From: Thermoguttaceae bacterium
GTDB taxonomy: Bacteria > Planctomycetota > Planctomycetia > Pirellulales > Thermoguttaceae
NCBI GenBank assembly: GCA_017434455.1
Contig: JAFRFG010000057.1
Coordinates: 62,001-126,000 of the forward strand
Length of the DNA stretch: 64,000 nt
Reading direction: 5' to 3'
In this document: positions 39,997 through 48,007 of the stretch, in pieces
How the letters are laid out: the number at the start of each line of letters is the position of its first letter
Numbering within the stretch: position 1 is the first letter of the stretch
Notes under the pieces: model-generated
What the model saw: the letters and a program-made list of their open reading frames with translations, nothing else
Database searches by the model: none
Told to the model about the DNA's origin: nothing
Program-made: the position numbers and the translations under genes

Positions 39997-41166
39997 ATGG
40001 AGAAATCTCTTGATATCAAACTGCGGCGGATCCTCGCGGACCGTTCCTGCAACGATTTCATTTTGGCGGACGCCAAAGACGCCGATATGGCGTATGGGCT
40101 CGCGGCGCCGGGAAAGAGTCCCGAGCAGCACGCCGGGGAAGCCCGTTTTAAAACCCTCGATCAGTATCGCGACCAAATCCGCCAGATTATCGATCAGGGG
40201 CTCGTCGATATCGTCTTGATGAGTGCCAGCACGAACGAGCTTTTGGCCATCCGCGAGAAGCGCTTTGTCAACTCGCCGATCACCCCCGCCATCCGGGCCA
40301 ACGACACCACCGACATCTGGCTGGCAGGCGCCGAGGGGATCTATCCCACGGTCCCCTCCCGTCCGTTCCGCACCGCTTCGCTCGATCACGCGATGTGCGG
40401 CCATATCGACTGTACCCCCGAGGAGCGCGCCGCCGGACTGGGGGCCGATCTCGGTCTTTACTCCATCACGTTCAACAATAATCCCGTGACCGATTACGAG
40501 GCGCTGGCGGCGTACAAAGAGTTTCGTCTCGAGGCCGAGAGGAAGGGGTTCCGCCACTTCCTCGAGGTCTTCAGCCCCAACGCCTGCGCGCCGAACTGCC
40601 CGGTCGATATCCCGAAGTTTGTCAACGACCATATCGTTCGAACCCTTGCCGGGGTCACCAGCAAGGGGCGTCCGATCTTCCTCAAGATCCCCTACTACGG
40701 CCCCAAGGCAATGGAAGAGCTGGCCCGGTACGACAGTTCGATCGTCGTCGGCATCCTCGGCGGGTCGGCCGGAACGACGCTCGACGCCTTCCAGATGCTC
40801 CACGACGCAAAGAAGTATGGCGCCCGCGTGGCCTTGTACGGCCGAAAGATCAATCAGGCGGACCACCAGCTCTCGTTTGTGAAGTACCTGCGTTTGATCG
40901 CCGACAGCCAGATCGATCCGGTCGAGGCGGTGAAGGCCTACCACGGCGACCTCCAGAAGCTGGGAATCCGGCCTTCCCGTTCGCTTAGCGATGATCTCCA
41001 AACGACGGTTCAGTCGGACAGTTACTCCGGGTCGTCGACCTCGGTCAAGTCGCCGGCCAAGAAGGTATCTTCCGGCCGAAGAGGGTTTGAGCCGCTCCCC
41101 GATTTCTCCAAGATGACCCAGGAAGAGAAGCTGCGCTGGAATCTGGATCGTATTCGCAGAATGTGA
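39997..41166 (+). CDS. Putative class I aldolase-like TIM-barrel protein
   Basis: 389 residues from the ATG at 39997, with AAGGAAG nine bases upstream. Possible barrel strands appear as DFILADAKD, LVDIVLMSAST, FRHFLEVFSP, RPIFLKIPYYG and SSIVVGILGGSAGT. The FLKIPY Lys would sit where class I aldolases of the DeoC/FbaB group form a Schiff base, and GGSAGTTLDAF resembles a phosphate-binding loop followed by its helix. The C-terminal ~60 residues are Ser/Lys-rich and probably disordered. I recall similar uncharacterised planctomycete proteins but no assigned substrate. The gene diverges from prs and no pathway partner is adjacent, so the function stays open. Confidence 0.7.
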   Translation: MEKSLDIKLRRILADRSCNDFILADAKDADMAYGLAAPGKSPEQHAGEARFKTLDQYRDQIRQIIDQGLVDIVLMSASTNELLAIREKRFVNSPITPAIRANDTTDIWLAGAEGIYPTVPSRPFRTASLDHAMCGHIDCTPEERAAGLGADLGLYSITFNNNPVTDYEALAAYKEFRLEAERKGFRHFLEVFSPNACAPNCPVDIPKFVNDHIVRTLAGVTSKGRPIFLKIPYYGPKAMEELARYDSSIVVGILGGSAGTTLDAFQMLHDAKKYGARVALYGRKINQADHQLSFVKYLRLIADSQIDPVEAVKAYHGDLQKLGIRPSRSLSDDLQTTVQSDSYSGSSTSVKSPAKKVSSGRRGFEPLPDFSKMTQEEKLRWNLDRIRRM

Positions 41167-41204
41167 CCCTTTTACCCGCGCAATCGTCGCGACCGGAATA
41201 AAAA

Positions 41205-41250
41205 GAATCGGAACGGCCGTTTTTTTTCCGACGCGGCTTAAATCCGATTC
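41205..41250 (+). terminator. Possible terminator after the aldolase-like gene
   Basis: GAATCGGA (41205-41212) pairs with TCCGATTC (41243-41250) around an ACGGCCGT palindrome and eight Ts (41220-41227). The T-run is inside the larger hairpin, so the exact terminating structure is uncertain. Confidence 0.4.
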
Positions 41251-41394
41251 ATAGGTTCGATTATCATATACTATATACAGGGGGACGTTGTACATTTTCA
41301 GGACGCGAGTCGTCCGCGGTTGTTCTTAAGACGTCCTCCGTAAGAATCAGACGATAAGAACATCAGCAAAGAACTGTTACAGGGAGAACTATAG

Positions 41395-43161
41395 GTGCTG
41401 TCTATGAGCTTTCTGTCAAAATGCGCCTGGGGCAGACGGGTGTCGGCGTTTGTTCTCTTCGGTCTCCTTGTTTTATCCGGCCGGGTTTTTCTCTTTGGGG
41501 CGGGCGTCGTCCATTCCACCCTCTTCTCCGAATTGGAAGTCAACCGTCTCGGTTTGACTCGCCCCTGGTTCAACCAGGTGCTGCTCGACTACGGGAGGAG
41601 CCAGGTTACCGGCGTGACTCTCCAGGACGATACCCTTTACATCACGACCGATGCCGGCCGGCTCCATGTGATCGACGGCAAGACGGGGACGACCCTATGG
41701 AGCCGTCTTTTGGGGTCCAGTGAACTGATGACGACCGAGGCGGCGGTCAACAGCAAGATCGTCGCGGTGATCCATGGCACCACCTTGAATGTGCTCGATC
41801 GTTTCGATGGCCGCCGGCTGCTCGATATCCCGATCCAGGCCCCCCCGGGAGCCGGTCCCCAGGTGAGTGAACGCTATATCTACGTCCCGATCCTCACCGG
41901 GAAGATCTTTGCCTACCCGATCAACGAGATCCCCTCCAAGCCCGGACCGAGCGGGCGCTTTACCTATGAGGATGTCGACGCGATGCGGGTCAACGACAAG
42001 CTCTCGGCGACGGTCAAAGAGAAGATGAAAAAGCTTCTCGACGACTCTCAGGTCGAAAAATACGCCCTTTCGCCGGTTCTGGCCAACGAAATCTTGGTCT
42101 GCCCGGCTCTGGGACACCCCCTGGTTCAGCCGATCCTCACGACCCAAACCCTCTTCGACGATTACTGCGCCTGGGTGACCGATAACGGCAGTTTGATGTT
42201 CGCCCGGACCCACTTCAGCGATGAAGACAACGCGCTGAAGATCGTCTACCGGGTGACGCTCTCCCCCGAGGTCTTCTACGCCGACCGGGAGCACTACAAT
42301 CGCGTCCTCGTTCCCTATAACAACGAGATGAACTACCGGCCGACCTACTGCCCGTTCGACAAGAGCGATTTCAACTCCAGGAAGACCCCGCCCGGGCGCG
42401 GCGGAATGCTGTTAGTCGGCGCTCAGACCGGCTACATTTTCGCCGTGAACGACTTCTCGGGAGATGTTGACTGGCAGTTCTGCGCGGGAGAGCGGGTGAT
42501 CGACCCGATCGGTCTTTCGGTCGATCCGGACAATCCCTCGGCGGACTGCTGTTACGCCACGACCTATCTGGGCAATTTCTTCTGTGTTAAGCTCAAGGAT
42601 GGCACCGAGGTTTGGCGAACCGAGCGGGTGCGTCAGTTTGTGGCGGCCACCCCGTCGCGCATCTATGTCCAAGACGTCTACGGCGACCTGGTCGCGCTCG
42701 ATAAACAGACGGGGAAAGAGGTCTCTCGTATCTCGATGGATATCGGAACCTACGCGGTCTTTAACGTGGAGAGCGATCGAATCTACCTCGTTGCTCCCGA
42801 TGGTCTGGTTCAGTGCCTCCACGAGATCGACTCGCAGCAGCCGCGCCGCTACCGAGAGACCGCCGTCGAGATTGGGGAGCGTCTCAAAGCCGAGCGCGCG
42901 TCGTACCGTTCCCCACAGCAGGCCGCCTTAGCCGGTGAAGACGACGACCAGACCGATTCGGACGATGATCAAGCCGACGTGAAACCGGCGGGCGGCGCGC
43001 CGTTGATCTCCGACGGCGCCTTCGGCGAAAAACCGAGCAAGCCGGCCGCTGAAGACGACGCCGATGCCGATACCGATACCGGCGATGACGCCGATGCCGA
43101 CGAGGCTGATACCGACGCTGACACCGAGGACGAAGAGGACGAGGAAGATCCCTTCAGTTGA
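41395..43161 (+). CDS. Secreted PQQ-like beta-propeller repeat protein (BamB-like)
   Basis: 588 residues from a GTG with GGGAG eight bases upstream; the ATG at 41404 is an alternative. A signal sequence (VSAFVLFGLLVLSGRVFLFGAG) is followed by beta-propeller blades with the PQQ-repeat pattern: LYITTDAGRLHVIDGKTGTTLW near 75-96, LLVGAQTGYIFAVNDFSGDVDW near 340-361, NFFCVKLKDGTEVWRTE and GDLVALDKQTGKEVSRI. No PQQ-dehydrogenase catalytic residues are evident, so a structural, BamB-like or binding role is more likely. The last ~100 residues are strikingly acidic (D-A-D and D-T-D repeats, EDEEDEED) and may bind metal or basic partners. A clear terminator follows. Confidence 0.82.
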   Translation: MLSMSFLSKCAWGRRVSAFVLFGLLVLSGRVFLFGAGVVHSTLFSELEVNRLGLTRPWFNQVLLDYGRSQVTGVTLQDDTLYITTDAGRLHVIDGKTGTTLWSRLLGSSELMTTEAAVNSKIVAVIHGTTLNVLDRFDGRRLLDIPIQAPPGAGPQVSERYIYVPILTGKIFAYPINEIPSKPGPSGRFTYEDVDAMRVNDKLSATVKEKMKKLLDDSQVEKYALSPVLANEILVCPALGHPLVQPILTTQTLFDDYCAWVTDNGSLMFARTHFSDEDNALKIVYRVTLSPEVFYADREHYNRVLVPYNNEMNYRPTYCPFDKSDFNSRKTPPGRGGMLLVGAQTGYIFAVNDFSGDVDWQFCAGERVIDPIGLSVDPDNPSADCCYATTYLGNFFCVKLKDGTEVWRTERVRQFVAATPSRIYVQDVYGDLVALDKQTGKEVSRISMDIGTYAVFNVESDRIYLVAPDGLVQCLHEIDSQQPRRYRETAVEIGERLKAERASYRSPQQAALAGEDDDQTDSDDDQADVKPAGGAPLISDGAFGEKPSKPAAEDDADADTDTGDDADADEADTDADTEDEEDEEDPFS

Positions 43162-43211
43162 TCGTCCCGAGAAATAGCCGAAAGTGTCTCGGCCGCGGCG
43201 TGTTTCTTTTT

Positions 43212-43245
43212 TCGGGGAACGGGTTCGTTCCCCGATTCTTTTTCC
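43212..43245 (+). terminator. Rho-independent terminator after the beta-propeller gene
   Basis: A perfect 9-bp stem TCGGGGAAC/GTTCCCCGA with a 6-nt loop is followed by TTCTTTTT, 50 bases after the stop. Confidence 0.88.
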
Positions 43246-43338
43246 GGCGGAATCCTCCCCTCTTTTCCCGCCCTTTTGAGCCCCTTCATTACCGGTCAAA
43301 GGGGGGCTGTCCCTCTTCCCTCTTGGGAGGAATTCCCC

Positions 43339-43344
43339 TATAAT
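43339..43344 (+). promoter_or_regulatory. Candidate -10 element immediately upstream of dxr
   Basis: A perfect TATAAT ends nine bases before the dxr ATG at 43354. The -35 at 17 bases (TTCCCT) is poor. If used, the transcript would be almost leaderless. Confidence 0.35.
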
Positions 43345-43353
43345 TTACGTATA

Positions 43354-44577
43354 ATGAGTGATATGATACCCCAAACTTGCCAGCCGCCGTCTCCCTCACC
43401 GTTCCCCGGCAATATCGCCGTCCTGGGGGCCAGCGGGAGCATCGGTACGGCGGCCCTTGAGGTCATTGCCGCCTCGGGTGGGGTATTGCGCGCCGCGGCG
43501 CTGAGTGTTCACCACGATACCGCCAAGCTCGCCGAGGCAGCGTGCCGATTTCGGCCGGCCGTGGTCGCTGTTGCCGATCAGCACGCCGATCGGGCCCCGC
43601 TGTCACGGCTCCCCGCCGGGACCGAGGTTCTCTTTGGTCCCGAGTCACTCGAGACGATCGCCCGCAGGGCCGATGTCGACACGGTTCTGTGCGCCGTCGT
43701 CGGCTGCGCGGGGCTGCGCAGTACCCTGGCGGCCGTCGAGGCGGGAAAGACCCTCGCGTTGGCGAATAAAGAGTCGCTCGTGACGGGCGGCGAGCTGGTT
43801 ATGGATGCCGTTCGGCGCCGCGGCGCGGCGCTGTTTCCCGTCGATTCGGAGCACAGCGCCATCTATCAGTCGCTGCGCGCCCGAAGCGCGGCCGCCGATC
43901 CGCTTGTCGCTGGACAAGAGGTCAAATCGCTCGTACTCACCGCCAGCGGCGGCCCGTTCAAAGACCGGACCGCGGAGGAACTCAAGTCCGTGACGATCGG
44001 CGAGGCCTTGGCTCATCCGACTTGGAAGATGGGGAAAAAGATCACGATCGATTCGGCAACAATGATGAATAAGGCCTTCGAACTGGTCGAGGCGTGCTGG
44101 CTGTTCGGTATTACTCCCGATCGTATCGAAGTGATGATTCACCCACAGTCGGTGATTCATTCGATGGTCGAGTTTATCGATTCGGCCGTCGTCGCGCAGT
44201 TGAGTCCCCCCGATATGCGGCTTCCGATTCAGCTGGCCCTGTATCGCGGCCGACGGCTGGGCGGCCCGGCACGCCGTTTTGATTGGCGGCAGCCCCTTTC
44301 GTTTGAAATGGTCCCCGTCGACGAGGACCGTTTCCCCGCGATTCGGCTCGGCCGTGAAGTCGCCTCGCGCGGAGGATCGTGCGGCGCTGTGGTCAACGCG
44401 GCGAACGAGACCGCCGTGGAGGCGTTTCTCTCGGGGCGGCTCCCCTTCCATAAAATTGTGGCCGCTTGCCAAGCCGTGCTGGGATACCATCAATTTGAGG
44501 CACATCCGACCCTAGATCGGCTCTTCGAGCTCGACGCGTGGGCACGCAAGGAGACGTTAAAATGGATCTCTCTTTGA
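43354..44577 (+). CDS. dxr: 1-deoxy-D-xylulose 5-phosphate reductoisomerase
   Basis: 407 residues from the ATG at 43354 (MSDMIPQT). The frame is open from 43276, but the extra residues are unlike the family. NADPH-binding GASGSIGTAALEVI, catalytic ANKESLVTGGELV and PVDSEHSAIYQSL, and PTWKMGKKITIDSATMMNKAFE are all present. The enzyme converts DXP to MEP in the non-mevalonate isoprenoid pathway. The start has no Shine-Dalgarno close by, while a TATAAT lies just upstream. The last 16 bases overlap the rseP start, so the two genes are coupled, a common dxr-rseP arrangement. Confidence 0.96.
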   Translation: MSDMIPQTCQPPSPSPFPGNIAVLGASGSIGTAALEVIAASGGVLRAAALSVHHDTAKLAEAACRFRPAVVAVADQHADRAPLSRLPAGTEVLFGPESLETIARRADVDTVLCAVVGCAGLRSTLAAVEAGKTLALANKESLVTGGELVMDAVRRRGAALFPVDSEHSAIYQSLRARSAAADPLVAGQEVKSLVLTASGGPFKDRTAEELKSVTIGEALAHPTWKMGKKITIDSATMMNKAFELVEACWLFGITPDRIEVMIHPQSVIHSMVEFIDSAVVAQLSPPDMRLPIQLALYRGRRLGGPARRFDWRQPLSFEMVPVDEDRFPAIRLGREVASRGGSCGAVVNAANETAVEAFLSGRLPFHKIVAACQAVLGYHQFEAHPTLDRLFELDAWARKETLKWISL

Positions 44578-46700
44578 ACCTTTGGGCAGTGACGAACCTT
44601 TCCTCGCTTCCTTCCATCATCCTGCGCGTCGTCGAGGTCTTGATCGGAATCAACGCGCTGATTATCGTTCACGAATTCGGGCACTTTATTGCGGCTCGTC
44701 TTTGCGGCGTTCGGTGCGAGAAGTTCTTCATCTGGTTCGATGCCTGGGGGTATAAGTTCTTCAGTTTCAAGGTCGGAAATACCGAGTACGGTCTGGGTTG
44801 GCTTCCGCTGGGGGGCTACGTCAAGATGCTCGGTCAGGAAGATAACCCCGGCCAAATCAAAGAGGAGCTGGCACGCGCCAAGGAGGACGCTAAAGAGGGG
44901 GACGGTGCCGAGGGCGAAGCGGCCCAAAAGAGGGTCGAGCAGCTCAGCAAAGCGATCTACGCCAAAGACAGTTTTCAGTCGAAGAACGTCTTTCAGCGCA
45001 TGGTGATCATTTCGGCGGGCGTCATCATGAACGTCATCTTCGCCGTCATCTGCGCGGCGGCGGCCTATGTGATCGGTTTCCCCGAGACGACCAGCCGCGT
45101 CGGGACGGTCCTGCCGGGGACCCCCGCGTGGACGGCGGGTCTGCGTGCCGGCGATGAGGTCATCGCGATGGATGACGAACCGGTGACTCTCTTTTCCCAA
45201 ATCCCCACCGGCCTGATGAATGGGGGGGAAGTCTCGGTCAAAGTCCAGCGGGGCAATGAAGAATTCACCGTCGAGGTGACCCCCCGCCGCGACGCCGACG
45301 ACCTGATGCCGATCATCGGTGTCCTCCCCGCCGCGTCGATTCGCCTGGCGATGGTCGATCCTCCCTACGAACTGACCGAAGAAGACGCGCAAAAAGCGGG
45401 GACCGAGGAGGCGCTTTCCTCGCTGAAACCGGGGGATCTTTTAATTTCGATGAACGGCACGCCTATCGAGACCCCTGCCGACTACGAACTTTGCGCTCGG
45501 CGCTTTTTAGATGAACCGATCGATTACATCTTCGTCCCGACCGACAAAAACGGCCAGCGCATCGAGGGGGAAAACAAGAGCGTGACCCTTTATCCTTCCA
45601 CGTTCTGCGAAAGCGGTATCCGTTTGACGATGGGGGAGATCGCGGCGATTCAAAGCGGTTCCCCCGCCGAGAAGGCCGGTTTGCGCGCCCGTCGTACCGA
45701 TGAACAGGGGCAGGTATCCGCCGGGGATGTTATTCTCGCCGTCAACGGCGTGAGCCTCACCGACCCGCTGGCGCTGCCGATCGACCTGTTTCGTCTTTCG
45801 CGGGATAACGCGTCGGTTGTTCTGACGGTTCAGCGTGACGGCGAGTCGATCGACGTTCCCGTGACGCTCGCCTCCCAGGCCGGCTACACCGGGATCCGCT
45901 CGCACCGGGGGGAACTGGCCTGCGACGCGCTCGGGGTCTCGTACTATGTGGAACCGGTTATCTCCGGCACCGACGCGCGCGTGACGATTCCCGACGCCGC
46001 CAAGCCGATCGGCGCGGCTGTTCGAAAGATCTCGGTGGTGACGTTATCGCGGGACGGACAAAGAAAACACCTCACCTTGGACACGGCTGACCTGAGCGAA
46101 GATCAGTGCCGGGCCGAGGTTCTCGATCTGTTCACCCAGCGCCTGGCTCTGCTGGATTCCTCCGCTCAAATCGCCGTGACCGCCGTCCAAAAAGACGGCA
46201 CCGAAGTGGTTCTGACCACCACGCCTCAGCCGTCCGCGACGCTCCACCGAATCGATCGCGGTCTGATCTTTGGGGTCGACACGCGCCAGGCCCGCGCCCA
46301 GTCGCTCTGTTCGGCGCTCGATTACGGCTGGTCCAGGACCGTCGAGTCGATGGGGCTGGTCTTCCAGGTTCTGAAGAACGTCGGCCGCAATGTCTCGGCC
46401 AAGGCGTTCGGCGGTCCGGGAATGATTGTCTCCGCCGCATGGACCGCCACCAGCTCGGGAGACGGTCTCTTCCTGGTTCTCCTGTGCGTCATTAGTGCCA
46501 ACCTGGCCGTGGTGAATATTCTTCCGATCCCGGTTCTCGACGGAGGACACCTGGTCTTCCTCCTCTACGAGGCGATCTTCCGCAAGCCCGCCAACGAAAA
46601 TGTTCAGGTGATATTAAGTTACATCGGCCTGTTCCTCCTCCTGGCACTGATGGCCTGGGTGATCCTCTTGGATATCGCCCGCTGGGTGGGATGGATGTAA
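44562..46700 (+). CDS. rseP: Site-2-type intramembrane zinc metalloprotease RseP (M50 family)
   Basis: 712 residues from the ATG at 44562, which has AAGGAG eight bases upstream; an earlier in-frame GTG is less likely. HEFGH lies at residues 37-41 in the first TM helix and the second zinc-ligand motif, NILPIPVLDGGH, is near 652-663, so both halves of the active site are intact. Between them are PDZ-like domains (PAWTAGLRAGDEVIAMD near 190 and SPAEKAGLRARR near 370) and an insertion that makes it much longer than E. coli RseP (450). An Ala/Glu/Lys-rich cytoplasmic insert follows the first loop (about 105-140). It cleaves membrane-bound anti-sigma factors or remnant signal peptides within the membrane. 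Confidence 0.94.
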   Translation: MDLSLNLWAVTNLSSLPSIILRVVEVLIGINALIIVHEFGHFIAARLCGVRCEKFFIWFDAWGYKFFSFKVGNTEYGLGWLPLGGYVKMLGQEDNPGQIKEELARAKEDAKEGDGAEGEAAQKRVEQLSKAIYAKDSFQSKNVFQRMVIISAGVIMNVIFAVICAAAAYVIGFPETTSRVGTVLPGTPAWTAGLRAGDEVIAMDDEPVTLFSQIPTGLMNGGEVSVKVQRGNEEFTVEVTPRRDADDLMPIIGVLPAASIRLAMVDPPYELTEEDAQKAGTEEALSSLKPGDLLISMNGTPIETPADYELCARRFLDEPIDYIFVPTDKNGQRIEGENKSVTLYPSTFCESGIRLTMGEIAAIQSGSPAEKAGLRARRTDEQGQVSAGDVILAVNGVSLTDPLALPIDLFRLSRDNASVVLTVQRDGESIDVPVTLASQAGYTGIRSHRGELACDALGVSYYVEPVISGTDARVTIPDAAKPIGAAVRKISVVTLSRDGQRKHLTLDTADLSEDQCRAEVLDLFTQRLALLDSSAQIAVTAVQKDGTEVVLTTTPQPSATLHRIDRGLIFGVDTRQARAQSLCSALDYGWSRTVESMGLVFQVLKNVGRNVSAKAFGGPGMIVSAAWTATSSGDGLFLVLLCVISANLAVVNILPIPVLDGGHLVFLLYEAIFRKPANENVQVILSYIGLFLLLALMAWVILLDIARWVGWM

Positions 46701-46777
46701 ACGGCTGAAATTTTGGGAAGGGAACATTACGAGAAATACCGTCGGTGATACCGGCGGAGGATTAAGGAGCGTGAGAT

Positions 46778-47983
46778 ATGGCCAGTCGGCTTTCGACGAT
46801 TGATGAGGCAATCGCGGCGATTCGCCGCGGTGAACTGATCATTGTTATGGACGACGAAGATCGGGAAAATGAGGGGGATTTGATCTGCGCCGCCGAGACG
46901 GTGACCCCCGAGCATATTAACTTTATGGTCACCCATGGCCGCGGCATGGTCTGTATGCCGGTTCTCCCCGAACTGTGCGCCAAGTTCGATCTCGGCCAGA
47001 TGGTTCAGGACAATACCGCTCCGCTGGGGACCGCGTTCACCGTCACCGTCGACCATATCTCGTGCAAGACGGGGATCACCGCTCAGGAACGAGCCGCCAC
47101 CATTCGCGCGCTGGCCGATCCCAAGAGCAAGATCACCGATTTTGTCCGCCCCGGGCATATCTTTCCGCTGGAGGCCAAAGAAGGGGGTGTCCTGCGCCGC
47201 GCCGGCCATACCGAGTCGGTGATCGACCTCACCCGCCTGGCGGGGATGCGGCCGTGCGGCGTCCTGTGCGAGATTCTGGACGATACCGGCAATCGAGCCA
47301 ATACCGAGACCTTGATGAAAATGGCCGAGGAGTATCGGCTGAAGATCATCACGGTCGCCGATCTGATCAAATACCGCCGTCAGCGCGAGAAGATTGTCGA
47401 TCGCGCGGCCGAGGCGTCCCTGCCGACCAAGTTCGGCCTGGCTCGAATCATCGCGTATAAAATCAAGTACGAAACCGGCGAACCGGTGGCGCTTGTCTAC
47501 GGCGATCTGACCAAAGTGGAAGCGCCTCTGGTTCGGCTTCATTCCTCCTGCTTCACCGGCGACCTGGTCGATTCGCTGCGCTGTGACTGCGGCGATCAGC
47601 TGCGTCAGGCCCTGGCGATGATCCAAAAAGAGGGGCAGGGGGTCCTGGTCTATCTTCCCCAGGAGGGCCGCGGCATTGGTCTGACCGAAAAAATCAAGGC
47701 CTACGCGCTCCAAGATCAGGGGCTCGATACCTGCGAGGCGAATCTCGCGCTCGGGTACGGGGTCGATCTGCGTGACTACGGGGTCGGTATCCAGATCCTC
47801 AAAGACCTTGGCCTTCATAAAATTCGTCTGATGACGAACAACTCGAAGAAGACAGACGCCTTTATCTACGGCGGCTTCGACCTGGAAGTGGTCGATCAAA
47901 TTCCGATCGTTACCGAGGTGAACCCCTACAATCGCCGTTACCTCGAGACCAAGCGGGACAAGATGGGGCACGCGCTCCCCTAG
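46778..47983 (+). CDS. ribBA: Bifunctional 3,4-dihydroxy-2-butanone-4-phosphate synthase / GTP cyclohydrolase II
   Basis: 401 residues, normal for the fusion. The RibB half (about 1-200) has MDDEDRENEGDLICAAE, HGRGMVCMP and GHTESVIDL. The RibA half (about 205-401) has the zinc-binding cysteines in HSSCFTGDLVDSLRCDCGDQL, then LPQEGRGIGL and NLALGYGVDLRDYGVG. The two activities supply both riboflavin precursors. AAGGAG lies eight bases before the ATG. The 77-base gap after rseP has no FMN riboswitch, so the gene probably rides on the dxr-rseP transcript. It converges with comEC, with 24 bases between stops and no visible terminator. Confidence 0.96.
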   Translation: MASRLSTIDEAIAAIRRGELIIVMDDEDRENEGDLICAAETVTPEHINFMVTHGRGMVCMPVLPELCAKFDLGQMVQDNTAPLGTAFTVTVDHISCKTGITAQERAATIRALADPKSKITDFVRPGHIFPLEAKEGGVLRRAGHTESVIDLTRLAGMRPCGVLCEILDDTGNRANTETLMKMAEEYRLKIITVADLIKYRRQREKIVDRAAEASLPTKFGLARIIAYKIKYETGEPVALVYGDLTKVEAPLVRLHSSCFTGDLVDSLRCDCGDQLRQALAMIQKEGQGVLVYLPQEGRGIGLTEKIKAYALQDQGLDTCEANLALGYGVDLRDYGVGIQILKDLGLHKIRLMTNNSKKTDAFIYGGFDLEVVDQIPIVTEVNPYNRRYLETKRDKMGHALP

Positions 47984-48007
47984 CGGAAACACTCGTGAAG
48001 GAAGCCG

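Noticed and set aside
43276..43353. Upstream extension of Dxr to 433 residues
   Set aside because: The extra residues are unlike Dxr N-termini, and the TATAAT and a stem-like GGGAGGAATTCCC lie within them.
46701..46777. FMN riboswitch upstream of ribBA
   Set aside because: The gap is only 77 bases and contains none of the conserved RFN segments.
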